From the NCBI GenBank assembly GCA_902530745.1, contig CACABO010000001.1:150487-214486 (forward strand): a stretch of DNA of 64,000 nucleotides, given 5' to 3'. This document shows positions 18,005 to 27,640 of the stretch, piece after piece. The DNA is from an uncultured Alphaproteobacteria bacterium. GTDB taxonomy: Bacteria > Pseudomonadota > Alphaproteobacteria > HIMB59. The translations under genes were made by a program, and so were the position numbers. Positions within the stretch are counted from its first letter, which is position 1; every line of letters starts with the position of its first letter. The notes beneath the pieces are model-generated. The model saw only the letters and a list, made by a program, of their open reading frames with translations. It searched no databases and had not been told where the DNA came from.

Positions 18005-18737
18005 TTCACTAAGTAAATCTGTTAAACTTGGTTATAACGTTAAAGTAGGTCCATTTTGTAATTTAGATGGAAATATCACCATTGATGATGGTACTGAATT
18101 AAAATCTCATATCTCAATTAGTGGAAATACTACTATAGGAAAAAATAATATTTTTTATCCTTTTTCAAATATAGGATGTGATCCACAAGATTTAAAATTC
18201 TCTGGTGAAGATAGTTTTTTAGAAATTGGAAATTCTAATACATTTAGAGAAAACGTCACAATTAGCAAAGGCACTAAAGATGGGGGAATGATAACTAGCA
18301 TAAAGGATAATAATCTTTTTATGACAGGAGTGCACATTGCCCATGATTGTAAAATCAATAATAATAATATTTTTGTAAACCAAGTCACACTTGGTGGGCA
18401 TGTAAATATATTAGATAATGTTGTTATAGGCGGTTTATCTGCAGTAATACAATTTGTAACAATAGGTTCATATTCTATGATTGGCGGAATGAGTGGGATA
18501 GATAAAAATGTATTACCGTTCAGCTTAGCTATTGGCAATCGAGCAAAATTAAGAGGTTTAAATTTAGTTGGAATAAGAAGAAACAATTTTAATAAAGATG
18601 AGATAAATAAAATTAACTCAATTCATGAGAGTTTTATTAACAAAAAAATAAACTTCTCAACTAATGATAAAGTAGAGACTATATTTCATGAATATAAATC
18701 AATTTTGAATGAAAAACTTGGCCACATCCAAAAATGA
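17979..18737 (+). CDS. lpxA: Acyl-[ACP]--UDP-N-acetylglucosamine O-acyltransferase
   Basis: First step of lipid A synthesis. The 252-residue protein has an N-terminal hexapeptide-repeat beta helix opening with LIHPSSSLSKSV and the catalytic histidine in HIAHDCKI (H122), followed by GGHVNILDNVVIGG and a short helical C-terminal domain. It is about 10 residues shorter than E. coli LpxA at the C-terminus. It overlaps fabZ by 26 bp and lpxI by 29 bp. Hydroxyacyl chain length cannot be predicted reliably from what I can read. Confidence 0.96.
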   Translation: MTSLIHPSSSLSKSVKLGYNVKVGPFCNLDGNITIDDGTELKSHISISGNTTIGKNNIFYPFSNIGCDPQDLKFSGEDSFLEIGNSNTFRENVTISKGTKDGGMITSIKDNNLFMTGVHIAHDCKINNNNIFVNQVTLGGHVNILDNVVIGGLSAVIQFVTIGSYSMIGGMSGIDKNVLPFSLAIGNRAKLRGLNLVGIRRNNFNKDEINKINSIHESFINKKINFSTNDKVETIFHEYKSILNEKLGHIQK

Positions 18738-19533
18738 TATCTGCCTTATCGCTGGATCAGGTTTATTTGTTTATGAAGTTGCAAATTTTTTAAATAATAA
18801 AAATTTACTAAATCAAGTTATTTTGATTAACGAAAATAGTCTTATCAAAAAAAATTTTAAGGAAAAGAGCAAGTCTTTCAAAATTAAAGATATAGAAAAA
18901 ATTACATCATTTATAAAGTCTAAAAAATTAAAAAACATTATGATTATTGGCTATGTCAAACTTCCCTCCATCGATAAGATCAACCTTTCAATAAAATCTA
19001 AGCTTTTAATATCAAAGGATATATTTATTAATAATATTAATGATCAATCTAAAATTTTAAAAAGGTATTTATCTAATAATAAGTTAACACTCCTCTCTCA
19101 AAAAAAAATATTAAAAAATATGCTAATTTCTTATCAAGATGAATATTTTCACAATGAAAACAAAAAAATTATTAGTAAATTAAAAATTAAAAAAAACTTT
19201 TTTAAAAAAATATTTTCAATGAACATAGCACAATCATTAATTTTGAATGGTGATAGAGTTATAGCTATGGAAGATATATTCGGTACAAACAATATGATTA
19301 ATAAAATTGGTAAAATTAATCCTAAATTAAATAACTTAATTTTTGTAAAATCTAAGAAATCAGATCAAATTGATGAAATTGATTTTCCTATAATTGGTAT
19401 GGAAACACTTAATTTACTTATAAAATATAAATTTCGCGTAATTTGTTTGTTTAATAATAATATTTTAATTTCACAAAAAGATAATTTTTTAAAAAAAATA
19501 CAAGCTAATAATATTTCTCTAATTATATTATAA
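18709..19533 (+). CDS. lpxI: UDP-2,3-diacylglucosamine pyrophosphatase LpxI
   Basis: Fourth step of lipid A synthesis; LpxI replaces LpxH in most alphaproteobacteria. The 274-residue protein (former DUF1009) shows AGSGLFVYEV near the N-terminus, MIIGYVKLP, the conserved NGDRVIAMEDIFGTNNMI (family: EG-x-GTD-type; here EDIFGTN) and DFPIIGMETL near the C-terminus. It lies between lpxA and lpxB, overlapping lpxA by 29 bp and ending one nucleotide before lpxB. The first, glycine-rich segment resembles a nucleotide-binding loop. Confidence 0.92.
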   Translation: MKNLATSKNDICLIAGSGLFVYEVANFLNNKNLLNQVILINENSLIKKNFKEKSKSFKIKDIEKITSFIKSKKLKNIMIIGYVKLPSIDKINLSIKSKLLISKDIFINNINDQSKILKRYLSNNKLTLLSQKKILKNMLISYQDEYFHNENKKIISKLKIKKNFFKKIFSMNIAQSLILNGDRVIAMEDIFGTNNMINKIGKINPKLNNLIFVKSKKSDQIDEIDFPIIGMETLNLLIKYKFRVICLFNNNILISQKDNFLKKIQANNISLIIL

Positions 19534-19534
19534 G

Positions 19535-20620
19535 ATGAAGATTTTATTCATAACTCTTGAACAATCAGGAAGACAAATTGTTAAATCAATACTTGATGAT
19601 AATTTTTTTAAAATTAATAAAAATTTAATATTCACTTTTGGCATGGATGAGGGCAAATTAGAATTTAATGATTTAACAAATATAAAGATTACACCAATTA
19701 TGGGATTTGTAGATATAGTTTGTAATATAAAATATCTTTTTAATCTCAGACTTAAAATCAAAGAAATTGTTGATATGTACTTATTTACTCATATTTTTTT
19801 TGTAGATTCATTTGATTTTTCAAAATTTTACATTCAAAAATTTAAATCAAATAAAATAAAATATTGCCAGATTGTAGGTCCATCAGTTTTTATCTGGAGA
19901 TCAAGTAAAGCAAAATTTATTAATAGTAATTTTGATAAGATTTTTTCAATATTTAGTGTTGAAAAAAGTTATTATAGCCCGGATATATATGATTATATCG
20001 GCCATCCTTTAAAGAACAAAACCTATTATTCTAATGATTATAATGAAATCAATAATATTGGTATTTTCTTGGGTAGTAGACAACAAGAAATACATAAAAA
20101 TATTCTTATTATTAAGAAACTACTTTTGAAACTCAAAAAATATAAAGAACTTGTTTTTAATTTTTTTGTCACAGCTGAATATCATGACTTTATTAAAAAC
20201 TACTTTAAAGATAATTCTAATATACAAATACATTTGAACGATAATTCCTACTATAAAAAAATATCTAAATTAGATTTTGCTTTTGCTTGTTCAGGGACTG
20301 TTCATTTAGAACTATGTTTTTCAAATATACCTCACTTAATATTTTATAAGGCGAATATTATAAACTATTCTATTTTTAAATTGTTCGTAAGAGCGAAATA
20401 CTTATCATTAGTTAATATCTTTAATAAAAAAGAAATTGTAAAAGAGTTTATTCAAAATGATTTTACAGCTACTAATTTGTCAAATTTTTTTACAATTTTA
20501 AAATTAAATAAAGATAAGCTTTATAATTATCGAAAAAATATGTTTGATGGAATTAGAAGTAGCAATTTTGAAAACTTTCGTTCAAGTATAATTACTGATT
20601 ATTTAGAAAAGTCTTCTTAA
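19535..20620 (+). CDS. lpxB: Lipid-A-disaccharide synthase
   Basis: GT19 glycosyltransferase that joins lipid X and UDP-diacylglucosamine at the inner membrane. The 361-residue protein shows [26 protein letters not shown] (family LPGSR..E) and [23 protein letters not shown], the sugar-nucleotide binding segment. The N-terminal motif is LEQSGRQ where most LpxB have GE-x-SGD, so one acidic residue is replaced by arginine. It ends the rpsB-to-lpxB block and overlaps gltA tail to tail by 29 bp. Confidence 0.92.
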   Translation: MKILFITLEQSGRQIVKSILDDNFFKINKNLIFTFGMDEGKLEFNDLTNIKITPIMGFVDIVCNIKYLFNLRLKIKEIVDMYLFTHIFFVDSFDFSKFYIQKFKSNKIKYCQIVGPSVFIWRSSKAKFINSNFDKIFSIFSVEKSYYSPDIYDYIGHPLKNKTYYSNDYNEINNIGIFLGSRQQEIHKNILIIKKLLLKLKKYKELVFNFFVTAEYHDFIKNYFKDNSNIQIHLNDNSYYKKISKLDFAFACSGTVHLELCFSNIPHLIFYKANIINYSIFKLFVRAKYLSLVNIFNKKEIVKEFIQNDFTATNLSNFFTILKLNKDKLYNYRKNMFDGIRSSNFENFRSSIITDYLEKSS

Positions 20621-21947
20621 GCCACAATAAATTAAATATTGATTTTTTCTCTCTATCAGGCACTTTTTTATAGGACTTATCTTTATCTCCAGTAAATAAT
20701 TGTCTGGGTCTTGTTATTTTAAACTCCTCATCTTCTATCATTTCTTTCCATTGTGATAACCATCCAACTGTTCTGCCAACTGCAAAAATTGGTGTAAACA
20801 TTGTGGTAGGTATATTTAGTGCCTTTAAAAGAATTCCAGAGTAAAAATCAACATTTGGGTATAGATTTTTCTCTTTAAAATACGTGTCATTTAAGGCTAA
20901 TTCTTCAATCTCTTTCGCTATTTCGAGTTCTTTTGATTTAATTTTTAGATCCTTGAATAAATCTTCTGTGCTTTTCTTTAAAACTTTAGCTCTTGGGTCA
21001 TAGCTTTTATAGACTCTATGTCCAAAGCCCATCAATCTAATTTTATTTTTTTTATTTTTTACTTCTTCTATAAAGTCTTTGGGTTTTAAATCATTTAATA
21101 CAATTTCATCAATCATATCTATAACAGCTTCATTTGCACCGCCGTGAGATTTCCCCCAAAGTGACGAAATTCCAGCTGATAAACAAGCATATGGGTTAGC
21201 TAGAGATGAGCCAGCTGTTCTTACAGTTGATGTTGAAGCATTTTGTTCATGATCAGCATGAAGAATAAAGATTTGATCCATTATTTTCGAAAAGAGTGGA
21301 TTGATTTCATATTCCTTTGTTGGTGTTGCAAAGCACATATGTAAAAAATTATCTGCATAATTAAGTTTATTGACAGGATAAACAAAGGGTTGACCTACTG
21401 AGTATTTATAAGCCATTGCAGCAATGGTTGGCATCTTTGCTAAAATTCTATGTGATGCAATCATTCTATGTTCAGGATCTTCAATATTTAAAGAGTCATG
21501 ATAAAATGATGATAAAGCTCCAACTATTCCAATCATCATCGCCATTGGGTGCGCATCTCTTCTAAAACCCCTATAAAACTGAATTATTTGTTCATTTAGT
21601 AATGTGTGGTTTTTAATTATTTCTTCAAACTCATTTTTATCACTTTCTGATGGTAACTCACCATGCATGAGTAAATAACAGACTTCAAGATGAGAACTGC
21701 TATTAGCAAGTTCTTCAATAGGATAACCTCTATATTGAAGAATACCTTTTTCTCCATCAATGTATGTTATTTTAGAATTACAAGCTGCAGTTGATGTAAA
21801 ACCAGGGTCATAAGTAAATAGACCTGTCTTCTTGTATAGTGATGATATGTTAATTACATCTGGCCCAATAGATCCTTTGATCCCATCAAATTCATACTCC
21901 TTGCCAGTTTTAGTATCAACTAATTTAAAACGTTTTTCATCAATCAT
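20592..21947 (-). CDS. gltA: Citrate synthase
   Basis: Condenses acetyl-CoA and oxaloacetate, entry step of the TCA cycle. The 451-residue protein has the N-terminal beta domain typical of the hexameric Gram-negative type, [10 protein letters not shown], the substrate-binding [15 protein letters not shown] and the catalytic aspartate in NVDFYSG. It is last in the ppiD-to-gltA block and overlaps gltX by 8 bp; the 3' end overlaps lpxB on the other strand. I see no hairpin terminator here, so converging transcripts probably read into each other. Confidence 0.97.
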   Translation of the reverse strand: MIDEKRFKLVDTKTGKEYEFDGIKGSIGPDVINISSLYKKTGLFTYDPGFTSTAACNSKITYIDGEKGILQYRGYPIEELANSSSHLEVCYLLMHGELPSESDKNEFEEIIKNHTLLNEQIIQFYRGFRRDAHPMAMMIGIVGALSSFYHDSLNIEDPEHRMIASHRILAKMPTIAAMAYKYSVGQPFVYPVNKLNYADNFLHMCFATPTKEYEINPLFSKIMDQIFILHADHEQNASTSTVRTAGSSLANPYACLSAGISSLWGKSHGGANEAVIDMIDEIVLNDLKPKDFIEEVKNKKNKIRLMGFGHRVYKSYDPRAKVLKKSTEDLFKDLKIKSKELEIAKEIEELALNDTYFKEKNLYPNVDFYSGILLKALNIPTTMFTPIFAVGRTVGWLSQWKEMIEDEEFKITRPRQLFTGDKDKSYKKVPDREKKSIFNLLWLKKTFLNNQ

Positions 21948-23175
21948 TTAAGTATAATAATAACTTTTCTTTCACTTTTTCAATACCAAAGAATAAAATA
22001 ATCTTTTCAATTGGTATTTTGGACTCAAAATTTACTGTAATTTTTCTGATTATCTTACCTATTTTCTTTAAAGGTAAGTCATTTTCCTCAAGCATTAATA
22101 CAGCATTATCAGCATCATGCAAACTATTAATAATTAAATAAATTTTTTTAATTAAAGCTTTTTCATTTTCATCAATTTCAAGGACAATATTTTTTTCAAA
22201 AAAGTTTAAAAGTTTTGATACCTCTATATTGATATCTGTATATTTGTTACATCTTTCTAATATGTCCTGGAAAACAAGTTCTAACTGAAAATTAGATACT
22301 TGTTTTTCTATATCTTTTTCTAAAAAATTTTTAAATTCTATAAAAGATAATTTATTTAAATAATGACGATTAATGAAATTTAACTTTTCAATATCAAATT
22401 TAGCTGGTGATAAAACTACTTTAGATAAATTGAAATTATCAATTGCATCTTCAATATCTAAATATTCGATATCATTGAAATTATTACCTAATTTAATGAT
22501 AAAATTAAATATTGAGTCTGATAGGTAACCTTCACTCAAATAATCGTTTACATTAGTTATATTATTTCTTTTTGATAACTTTTTGCCATTAATGTCGTGT
22601 ATCAGAGGTATATGGGCATATTTTATATCTTTAAAATTTAAAGCATCCGATATCATTATTTGTTTAATTGAATTAGTAGTATGATCGTTTCCACGAATGA
22701 CATTAGTCACATTCTCTAAATGGTCGTCAATTAAGTTTGATAATATAAAAGTTGGGCTTTTGTCAGATCTTGCAATTGAAAAATCTTCTATAGTATTAGA
22801 TGGTACTTTTATTTTTCCTAAAATTAAATCATCATACTCAAAAAATTCATTATCTCTGTTAACTCTAAACTTATAAGGCCCATCCTTTGAATGATACGCC
22901 ATATCATTTGACATAAGTTTTTCTATATATTCTTGATGAATACTTAAATTTTTAGATTGATAACTAAGATTGTCATATTGAAGTTTAAATATATTAAATA
23001 TTTTTAATATTTCTTCTTCATATATTTTTTTTGATCTTTCCCTATCTGTGTCCTCTATTCTTAAAAGAAATTTTCCTTCATTTTTTCTTGCAAATAAAAA
23101 ATTGTAAATTGCAGTCCTTAAACTTCCCATATGAAAATTTCCAGTAGGAGAGGGGGCGAATCTAGTGATTATCAT
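21940..23175 (-). CDS. gltX: Glutamyl-tRNA synthetase
   Basis: Class I aminoacyl-tRNA synthetase. The HIGH motif appears as [13 protein letters not shown] (9-21) and the KMSKS loop as [19 protein letters not shown] and the [14 protein letters not shown] segment are also typical. At 411 residues it is shorter than the usual ~470, with loss mainly in the C-terminal anticodon-binding half. The gltX-gltA-lexA linkage is alphaproteobacterial. It could be discriminating or non-discriminating; whether a second gltX exists cannot be seen here. It touches lexA by one base. Confidence 0.92.
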   Translation of the reverse strand: MIITRFAPSPTGNFHMGSLRTAIYNFLFARKNEGKFLLRIEDTDRERSKKIYEEEILKIFNIFKLQYDNLSYQSKNLSIHQEYIEKLMSNDMAYHSKDGPYKFRVNRDNEFFEYDDLILGKIKVPSNTIEDFSIARSDKSPTFILSNLIDDHLENVTNVIRGNDHTTNSIKQIMISDALNFKDIKYAHIPLIHDINGKKLSKRNNITNVNDYLSEGYLSDSIFNFIIKLGNNFNDIEYLDIEDAIDNFNLSKVVLSPAKFDIEKLNFINRHYLNKLSFIEFKNFLEKDIEKQVSNFQLELVFQDILERCNKYTDINIEVSKLLNFFEKNIVLEIDENEKALIKKIYLIINSLHDADNAVLMLEENDLPLKKIGKIIRKITVNFESKIPIEKIILFFGIEKVKEKLLLYLND

Positions 23176-23753
23176 TAATATATTCTGACTAAATTAATCA
23201 TCTTACCCAATATTTTAATCCTATCTTTTTTATACTTGATTGATGAAAAATTTTTGTGATCACCAAATATTTCAATTTCATCTTTGATTAATTTAATTTT
23301 TTTTAGAGTTATCTCACTATCATCTATCTGAATAGCATGAATATCATTTGAATTATAATTTGTAACTTTTTCTAATATGATTATATCATCTTCAAAAATA
23401 CCATATGACTCCATTGAATTACCACTTACTTTACAAGCGACACAGTTCCTTTTATTCGATTTTATAAAACTATTTACATCAATATATTCTATTTGTTGAC
23501 TCAAACTATCTATAGGTTTACCCGCAGATATCGCATTATAAAAAGGAATTAAATTATTTATTTCAATAGACCTAGATTTTAATTTGTCTTTTTTTATGTG
23601 ACCTTGTTCTTCTAAATATTCTAAATATTGGAATATGGAGGATTTAGATTTTAAACCCATGTGTTCTTTCATTTCCTCATAATTAGGAGATATTTTATTT
23701 TTCTCAATATATTTTCTCAAAAAATCTAAAAGCTTTTTGGCGTTTTTAGTCAT
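23175..23753 (-). CDS. lexA: LexA repressor (SOS response)
   Basis: Transcriptional repressor of DNA-repair genes with self-cleavage. Residues 1-65 form a winged HTH (KISPNYEEMKEHMGLKSKSS then FQYLEYLEEQGHIKK). The Ala77-Gly78 cleavage site is seen in NAISAGKP, the nucleophile is S113 in GNSMES and the general base K151 in EITLKK, so autoproteolysis should be intact. At 192 residues it is a short LexA. It lies inside a long operon with no promoter gap of its own, so the usual autoregulation may be missing. I did not find a convincing GTTC-N7-GTTC SOS box near it. Confidence 0.93.
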   Translation of the reverse strand: MTKNAKKLLDFLRKYIEKNKISPNYEEMKEHMGLKSKSSIFQYLEYLEEQGHIKKDKLKSRSIEINNLIPFYNAISAGKPIDSLSQQIEYIDVNSFIKSNKRNCVACKVSGNSMESYGIFEDDIIILEKVTNYNSNDIHAIQIDDSEITLKKIKLIKDEIEIFGDHKNFSSIKYKKDRIKILGKMINLVRIY

Positions 23754-24864
23754 TTATTTGATATAACCTTAGTTTATTAGTTCTATCATAATAAATCAGA
23801 CAGTTTGCATATAATATATTTCTTAAATTAGAACTTTCTTGATTATTAAATACCTTAATACTTTTCTGATCTCTTAAACCAAATAAAAAAGATTTTCTTT
23901 TCAAAATTTTAAAATTAAATTTTACATTATTGATATCAATTAAATCATATTTAATCTGCGATTTTCTATTATTATAAATCTCGATTAATGATTTAATAAT
24001 TATATTGGTCAATACAAAGGAAGAGCATGGGTTTCCAGGAAAAAACATATAAATTTTATTTTTCTTTATAAATAATTTAAAAGGTCTACCTGGTTTTAAA
24101 TCAAGACCATCAATAATTAAATTAAAATTTTCAAAATTGATATCATCTTTACTTTTACCTGTGCCTCCAATAATAACTGTAATATCTGATTTTGAATTGT
24201 TTATTTCTTTTAGTAATAATTTTTGATCATCTTTTATATGAATACTCTTTTCAACAATATGATTATTCTTTTTTATAAAATTATTTAAATAATAACCATT
24301 TGTAGGGAGAATAAAATGATCTTTAGTAAATTCGCTACCTGTCGAAATAATTTTAAATTTTAATGGTTGTAGTATTTTGACTTTTATATCTTTCAGGCTT
24401 TTTATACTGCTTAATTCATAAAAAGATAAATACTTATTCTGAAAATCAATTTTACTACCTTTTTTGAAAATATGTCCCTTTTTTCTTATGAATTTATTAT
24501 TTTTATTAAAATTAATTACATAAGCATTTCCTTCATTTATAAAAATTTGTTCTTGGGGAACTATATATTTTATATTGTCAGGAATCAGTGAACCTGTTTT
24601 TACAATTAAACACTCATTTAAATTTACCTTTATTTTATTAAAAATATTTAATTTCGATTTTCCAATAATTTTAAATTTTTTTCCAACATTTGTAATTGCT
24701 ATACCATCCATTGATGATTGATTTTGAGGAGGTATATTTTTCTTAATCACTATATTAGATTTGATTAAATGATTATTATTTAGATTTTGACTAAAAATTG
24801 ATGAAAATTTATTTTTTGGAAGATAACTTGAAATTAATTTAATTGTCTTAAAAATATCATCCAA
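23746..24864 (-). CDS. moeA: Molybdopterin molybdenumtransferase
   Basis: Inserts molybdate into adenylylated molybdopterin. The 372-residue protein has PPQNQSSMDGIAI, KTGSLIP, GGTGKSKDD (the MoCF-domain phosphate loop), GLDLKPGRPFKLF and FFPGNPCSSFV. It starts with TTG, supported by a perfect AGGAGG (24876-24881 on the minus strand) 11 nt upstream. It overlaps moaC and lexA by 8 bp each. Together with moaC it shows the cell makes molybdenum cofactor, although no molybdoenzyme is in this window. The C-terminal domain is somewhat short. Confidence 0.92.
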   Translation of the reverse strand: MDDIFKTIKLISSYLPKNKFSSIFSQNLNNNHLIKSNIVIKKNIPPQNQSSMDGIAITNVGKKFKIIGKSKLNIFNKIKVNLNECLIVKTGSLIPDNIKYIVPQEQIFINEGNAYVINFNKNNKFIRKKGHIFKKGSKIDFQNKYLSFYELSSIKSLKDIKVKILQPLKFKIISTGSEFTKDHFILPTNGYYLNNFIKKNNHIVEKSIHIKDDQKLLLKEINNSKSDITVIIGGTGKSKDDINFENFNLIIDGLDLKPGRPFKLFIKKNKIYMFFPGNPCSSFVLTNIIIKSLIEIYNNRKSQIKYDLIDINNVKFNFKILKRKSFLFGLRDQKSIKVFNNQESSNLRNILYANCLIYYDRTNKLRLYQIND

Positions 24865-25321
24865 TATTGTTTTTACCTCCTCTTTTTTTTATTATTTCAA
24901 TTTTCTTAATAATTATCTTTTTTTTAAAAGACTTAAGCATATCAAAAGTTGTAATAGAGGCACACGAAACAGAATTTAAGGCTTCTATCTCTAATCCTGT
25001 TGAGTAGTTTGATTTCACAACACTTTTTATTTCTATATATACCTCGTCTCTTAAATTAAGGGTCAAAGAAACATAATCTATTGGAATATTGTGTGTTAAA
25101 GGTATCTGGTGTGAGGTATTTTTGGCAGCATAAATACCTGCAATTTTGGCTGTGTTAAATAAATTATTTTTAAGTTCTTTATCACCTTTGATTACTGAAT
25201 AGAGTTTTTTATCAATTTCAATTAAAGATCTTGCCTCAGCAAATCTTTTTGTTTTATTTTTTTTTGATATATCAACCATTTCAATATTTTTATTTTTTTT
25301 ATTGAAGTGTGATAAACTCAT
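24857..25321 (-). CDS. moaC: Cyclic pyranopterin monophosphate synthase
   Basis: Acts after MoaA in molybdopterin synthesis. The 154-residue protein shows the family pattern MVDIS-x-K near the start, IPLTHNIPI (family IPLCH; Cys replaced by Thr), the TGLEIEALNSVSCASITTFD segment followed by MLKS, with the catalytic Asp and Lys kept, and a C-terminal GGK motif. It touches trpC by one base and overlaps moaC's partner moeA by 8 bp. trpC-moaC-moeA-lexA is a conserved alphaproteobacterial order. Confidence 0.94.
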   Translation of the reverse strand: MSLSHFNKKNKNIEMVDISKKNKTKRFAEARSLIEIDKKLYSVIKGDKELKNNLFNTAKIAGIYAAKNTSHQIPLTHNIPIDYVSLTLNLRDEVYIEIKSVVKSNYSTGLEIEALNSVSCASITTFDMLKSFKKKIIIKKIEIIKKRGGKNNIG

Positions 25322-26091
25322 TAAGCCTCATACAATCTATTTATATATTTAATTTTATTATCATTTTTTAAAATACTACCACCTATTAAAAAAGAAGATA
25401 TTCCACTTTCTTTTTTAATTTTTTTTATATTTGAAACTGTAACTCCACTTTCGCTAATTATTATTTTATTTTTTAATATTTTAGATAGTTTTATTGATTT
25501 ATTTATATCAATCTTTTGTTCTTTTAGATTTCTATTATTAATTCCAATCAATTTTGCATCTATACCCTCAATTTTCCTTGCTTCAGTAATATTTTCAATC
25601 TCTATTAATACATCTAGACCAATATCAATTGCCAAATTATGTAATTTTTTTATATTTGATTTAGATAAAATTTTTGCAATTAACAATAAAGCATCTGCTC
25701 CAAATTCTTTAGTTTCAAATACTTGTGTTTCATTTATTATAAAATCTTTTCTAATAATTGGCTTATCAGTAATTTTTTTTGCAATTGTTATATCATTCAA
25801 ACTTCCACCAAAATTTTTGTCAGTCAAGATGGATATACAACAACATTTTGATTTATGATATTGTTCGAGAATATCCTGAATATACTTTATTTTATTAAAA
25901 TTTTTAACCGAAGGACTATATCTTTTAAATTCAGCGATAAGAGCATTTTTATTAATATTTAGATTACTTTCTATTGCACTAAGAAAGTATTTCGATTTAC
26001 TATATTTAGAATTCTTTTTTTTATAAGTTTTTTGTTTTAAATATTTTGTATGATTAGTTTTTTCTAAAACTATTTTATCTAAAATATTCAT
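25321..26091 (-). CDS. trpC: Indole-3-glycerol phosphate synthase
   Basis: TIM-barrel enzyme closing the indole ring in tryptophan synthesis. The 256-residue protein has LIAEFKRYSPS (substrate lysine), SILTDKNFGGS, PIIRKDFIINETQ, GADALLLIAKIL, LIGINNRNL and ISESGV, which are the standard IGPS motifs in order. It is a single-function protein (no fused TrpF). It touches trpD and moaC by one base each. Confidence 0.96.
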   Translation of the reverse strand: MNILDKIVLEKTNHTKYLKQKTYKKKNSKYSKSKYFLSAIESNLNINKNALIAEFKRYSPSVKNFNKIKYIQDILEQYHKSKCCCISILTDKNFGGSLNDITIAKKITDKPIIRKDFIINETQVFETKEFGADALLLIAKILSKSNIKKLHNLAIDIGLDVLIEIENITEARKIEGIDAKLIGINNRNLKEQKIDINKSIKLSKILKNKIIISESGVTVSNIKKIKKESGISSFLIGGSILKNDNKIKYINRLYEA

Positions 26092-27074
26092 TATTTTTTA
26101 ATTTTGTTTAAATGATTTAAAGCCTTAGACGTATCAAGAGAATTACTTAATATATCAAAGCATTCATCAAATTTAATAGTCGGTTTTATTGTTTGCATCG
26201 CGTAAATTGAATTAATAATAGTTATATCTCTGTAACTATCTTTTTTCCCCTGAAATAATTCAATCAGCCTGCTTGCATTATAAGAGGGAATACCTCCTTT
26301 AATATCCTTAAAATTTAATTTAGATGAAAGGTATTTTTTATATTTTGTATGAGATACCTTCTTTTTAGTGATTTTTTTTCCTCTTTTAAAATAAAAATTA
26401 GTTGGAGCAAATATACTTATTTCGTCTAATCCATCATCTGAGAAAAAAATTGTAGAATTTTTATTATCAATTTTAGATAGTATTTTTAACATTATTTCTG
26501 CTGAGTTTTTATTCACAGTACCTAATATTTGATATTTAGCGCCTAATGGATTTAATGTAGGGCCCATATAATTAAATATCGTTTTTATACCTAATTTTTT
26601 TCTAACTTCTCCAACTTTACTAAGATTTGGGTAAAAAAAAGGTGCATTTAAATATACAAATTTATCATTTGTTATTTTTTTAATTATTTTCTTCGAATCT
26701 TTTTCACTAGATATATTCAATTCAGAAATAATATCAGAAGAGCCACTTAATGAGCTAGCAGCACGATTACCATGTTTTGCAATTGGAATATCAACAGATG
26801 ATAACAATATAGCTACTGTTGTTGATATATTTAATGTCTTTAACCCATCACCTCCAGTCCCGCATGTATCCAAAGAATTAGAATATTGTTTTATTTTATT
26901 AGAATTTTTAAAAATAAATTTTCTTAAAGATAAAAGTATATCGCTATTATTTATTAATTTATTTAATTGATAAATAATAATCGCTTGATGAGAAATATTA
27001 TCTGAGTCAAATAAATACTTAATAGCATATTCAACATTTCTATTAGTTATTGAGTCATCTAATTTAAATTTCAT
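26091..27074 (-). CDS. trpD: Anthranilate phosphoribosyltransferase
   Basis: Transfers the phosphoribosyl group to anthranilate. LDTCGTGGDG (PRPP binding), KHGNRAASSLSGSSD and NYMGPTLNPLGA are clear family motifs. An upstream TTG at 27080 is open, but the ATG at 27074 gives an ATGA overlap with the trpG stop and a family-like MKFKL start, so it is preferred (327 residues). Translationally coupled to trpG and trpC. Confidence 0.95.
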   Translation of the reverse strand: MKFKLDDSITNRNVEYAIKYLFDSDNISHQAIIIYQLNKLINNSDILLSLRKFIFKNSNKIKQYSNSLDTCGTGGDGLKTLNISTTVAILLSSVDIPIAKHGNRAASSLSGSSDIISELNISSEKDSKKIIKKITNDKFVYLNAPFFYPNLSKVGEVRKKLGIKTIFNYMGPTLNPLGAKYQILGTVNKNSAEIMLKILSKIDNKNSTIFFSDDGLDEISIFAPTNFYFKRGKKITKKKVSHTKYKKYLSSKLNFKDIKGGIPSYNASRLIELFQGKKDSYRDITIINSIYAMQTIKPTIKFDECFDILSNSLDTSKALNHLNKIKK

Positions 27075-27640
27075 ATACAATCCATAAAATTTTCTAAAAT
27101 CTTTGAACCCATAAGAGTTTCAATACTCTCAGGATGATATTGCACACCATAAATAGAAAATAATTCATGTTTAAAACTCATTATAATTTTATCATCCTCT
27201 GAAATGCTTGTTATTTTTAAATTTTGAGGAAAATTATTTTTATTTAGGTATAAAGAGTGATATCTAGTTGCACGAAACTTTTTATCAATATTTTTATATA
27301 TCTTACATTCATTTATTTTTTTTAAATTTGATACTTTTCCATGCATTGGTGTACTTAATGTGTCTATTTTAGCTCCAAAATAAACTCCTAAAATTTGATG
27401 ACCTAAACAAACACCTAATATTGGTATAAATGAGTATATTTGATGAACTAAATCAAGACATTCTCCTGCATTAAATGGATTACTTGGTCCAGGTGATATA
27501 ACAACTCCTTTGCTATTAATAATTTTATCAATATTTTTTAAAATCATGTCATTTTTGATAACTAAAACTTGATCTCTTTTACTTAAACAATGATACAAAT
27601 TATATGTGAAGCTATCGTAATTATCTATAAGAGTGATCAT
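27071..27640 (-). CDS. trpG: Anthranilate synthase component II (glutamine amidotransferase)
   Basis: Supplies ammonia to TrpE. The 189-residue class I amidotransferase has DNYDSFTYNL, the oxyanion segment SPGPSNP, the nucleophile C78 in GVCLGHQ and the His-Glu pair in YHPES near residue 170. It overlaps trpD by 4 bp and touches trpE by one base. The same subunit can serve as PabA; the trp context favours TrpG, possibly shared. Confidence 0.95.
   Translation of the reverse strand: MITLIDNYDSFTYNLYHCLSKRDQVLVIKNDMILKNIDKIINSKGVVISPGPSNPFNAGECLDLVHQIYSFIPILGVCLGHQILGVYFGAKIDTLSTPMHGKVSNLKKINECKIYKNIDKKFRATRYHSLYLNKNNFPQNLKITSISEDDKIIMSFKHELFSIYGVQYHPESIETLMGSKILENFMDCI

Noticed and set aside
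18155..18586. 143-residue minus-strand frame antisense to lpxA
   Set aside because: Mirror of the hexapeptide-repeat coding region; no start signal and no recognisable domain.
23150..24900. SOS box (GTTC-N7-GTTC) controlling lexA
   Set aside because: I read the area around moeA/lexA and saw no convincing match; a systematic motif scan was not possible.
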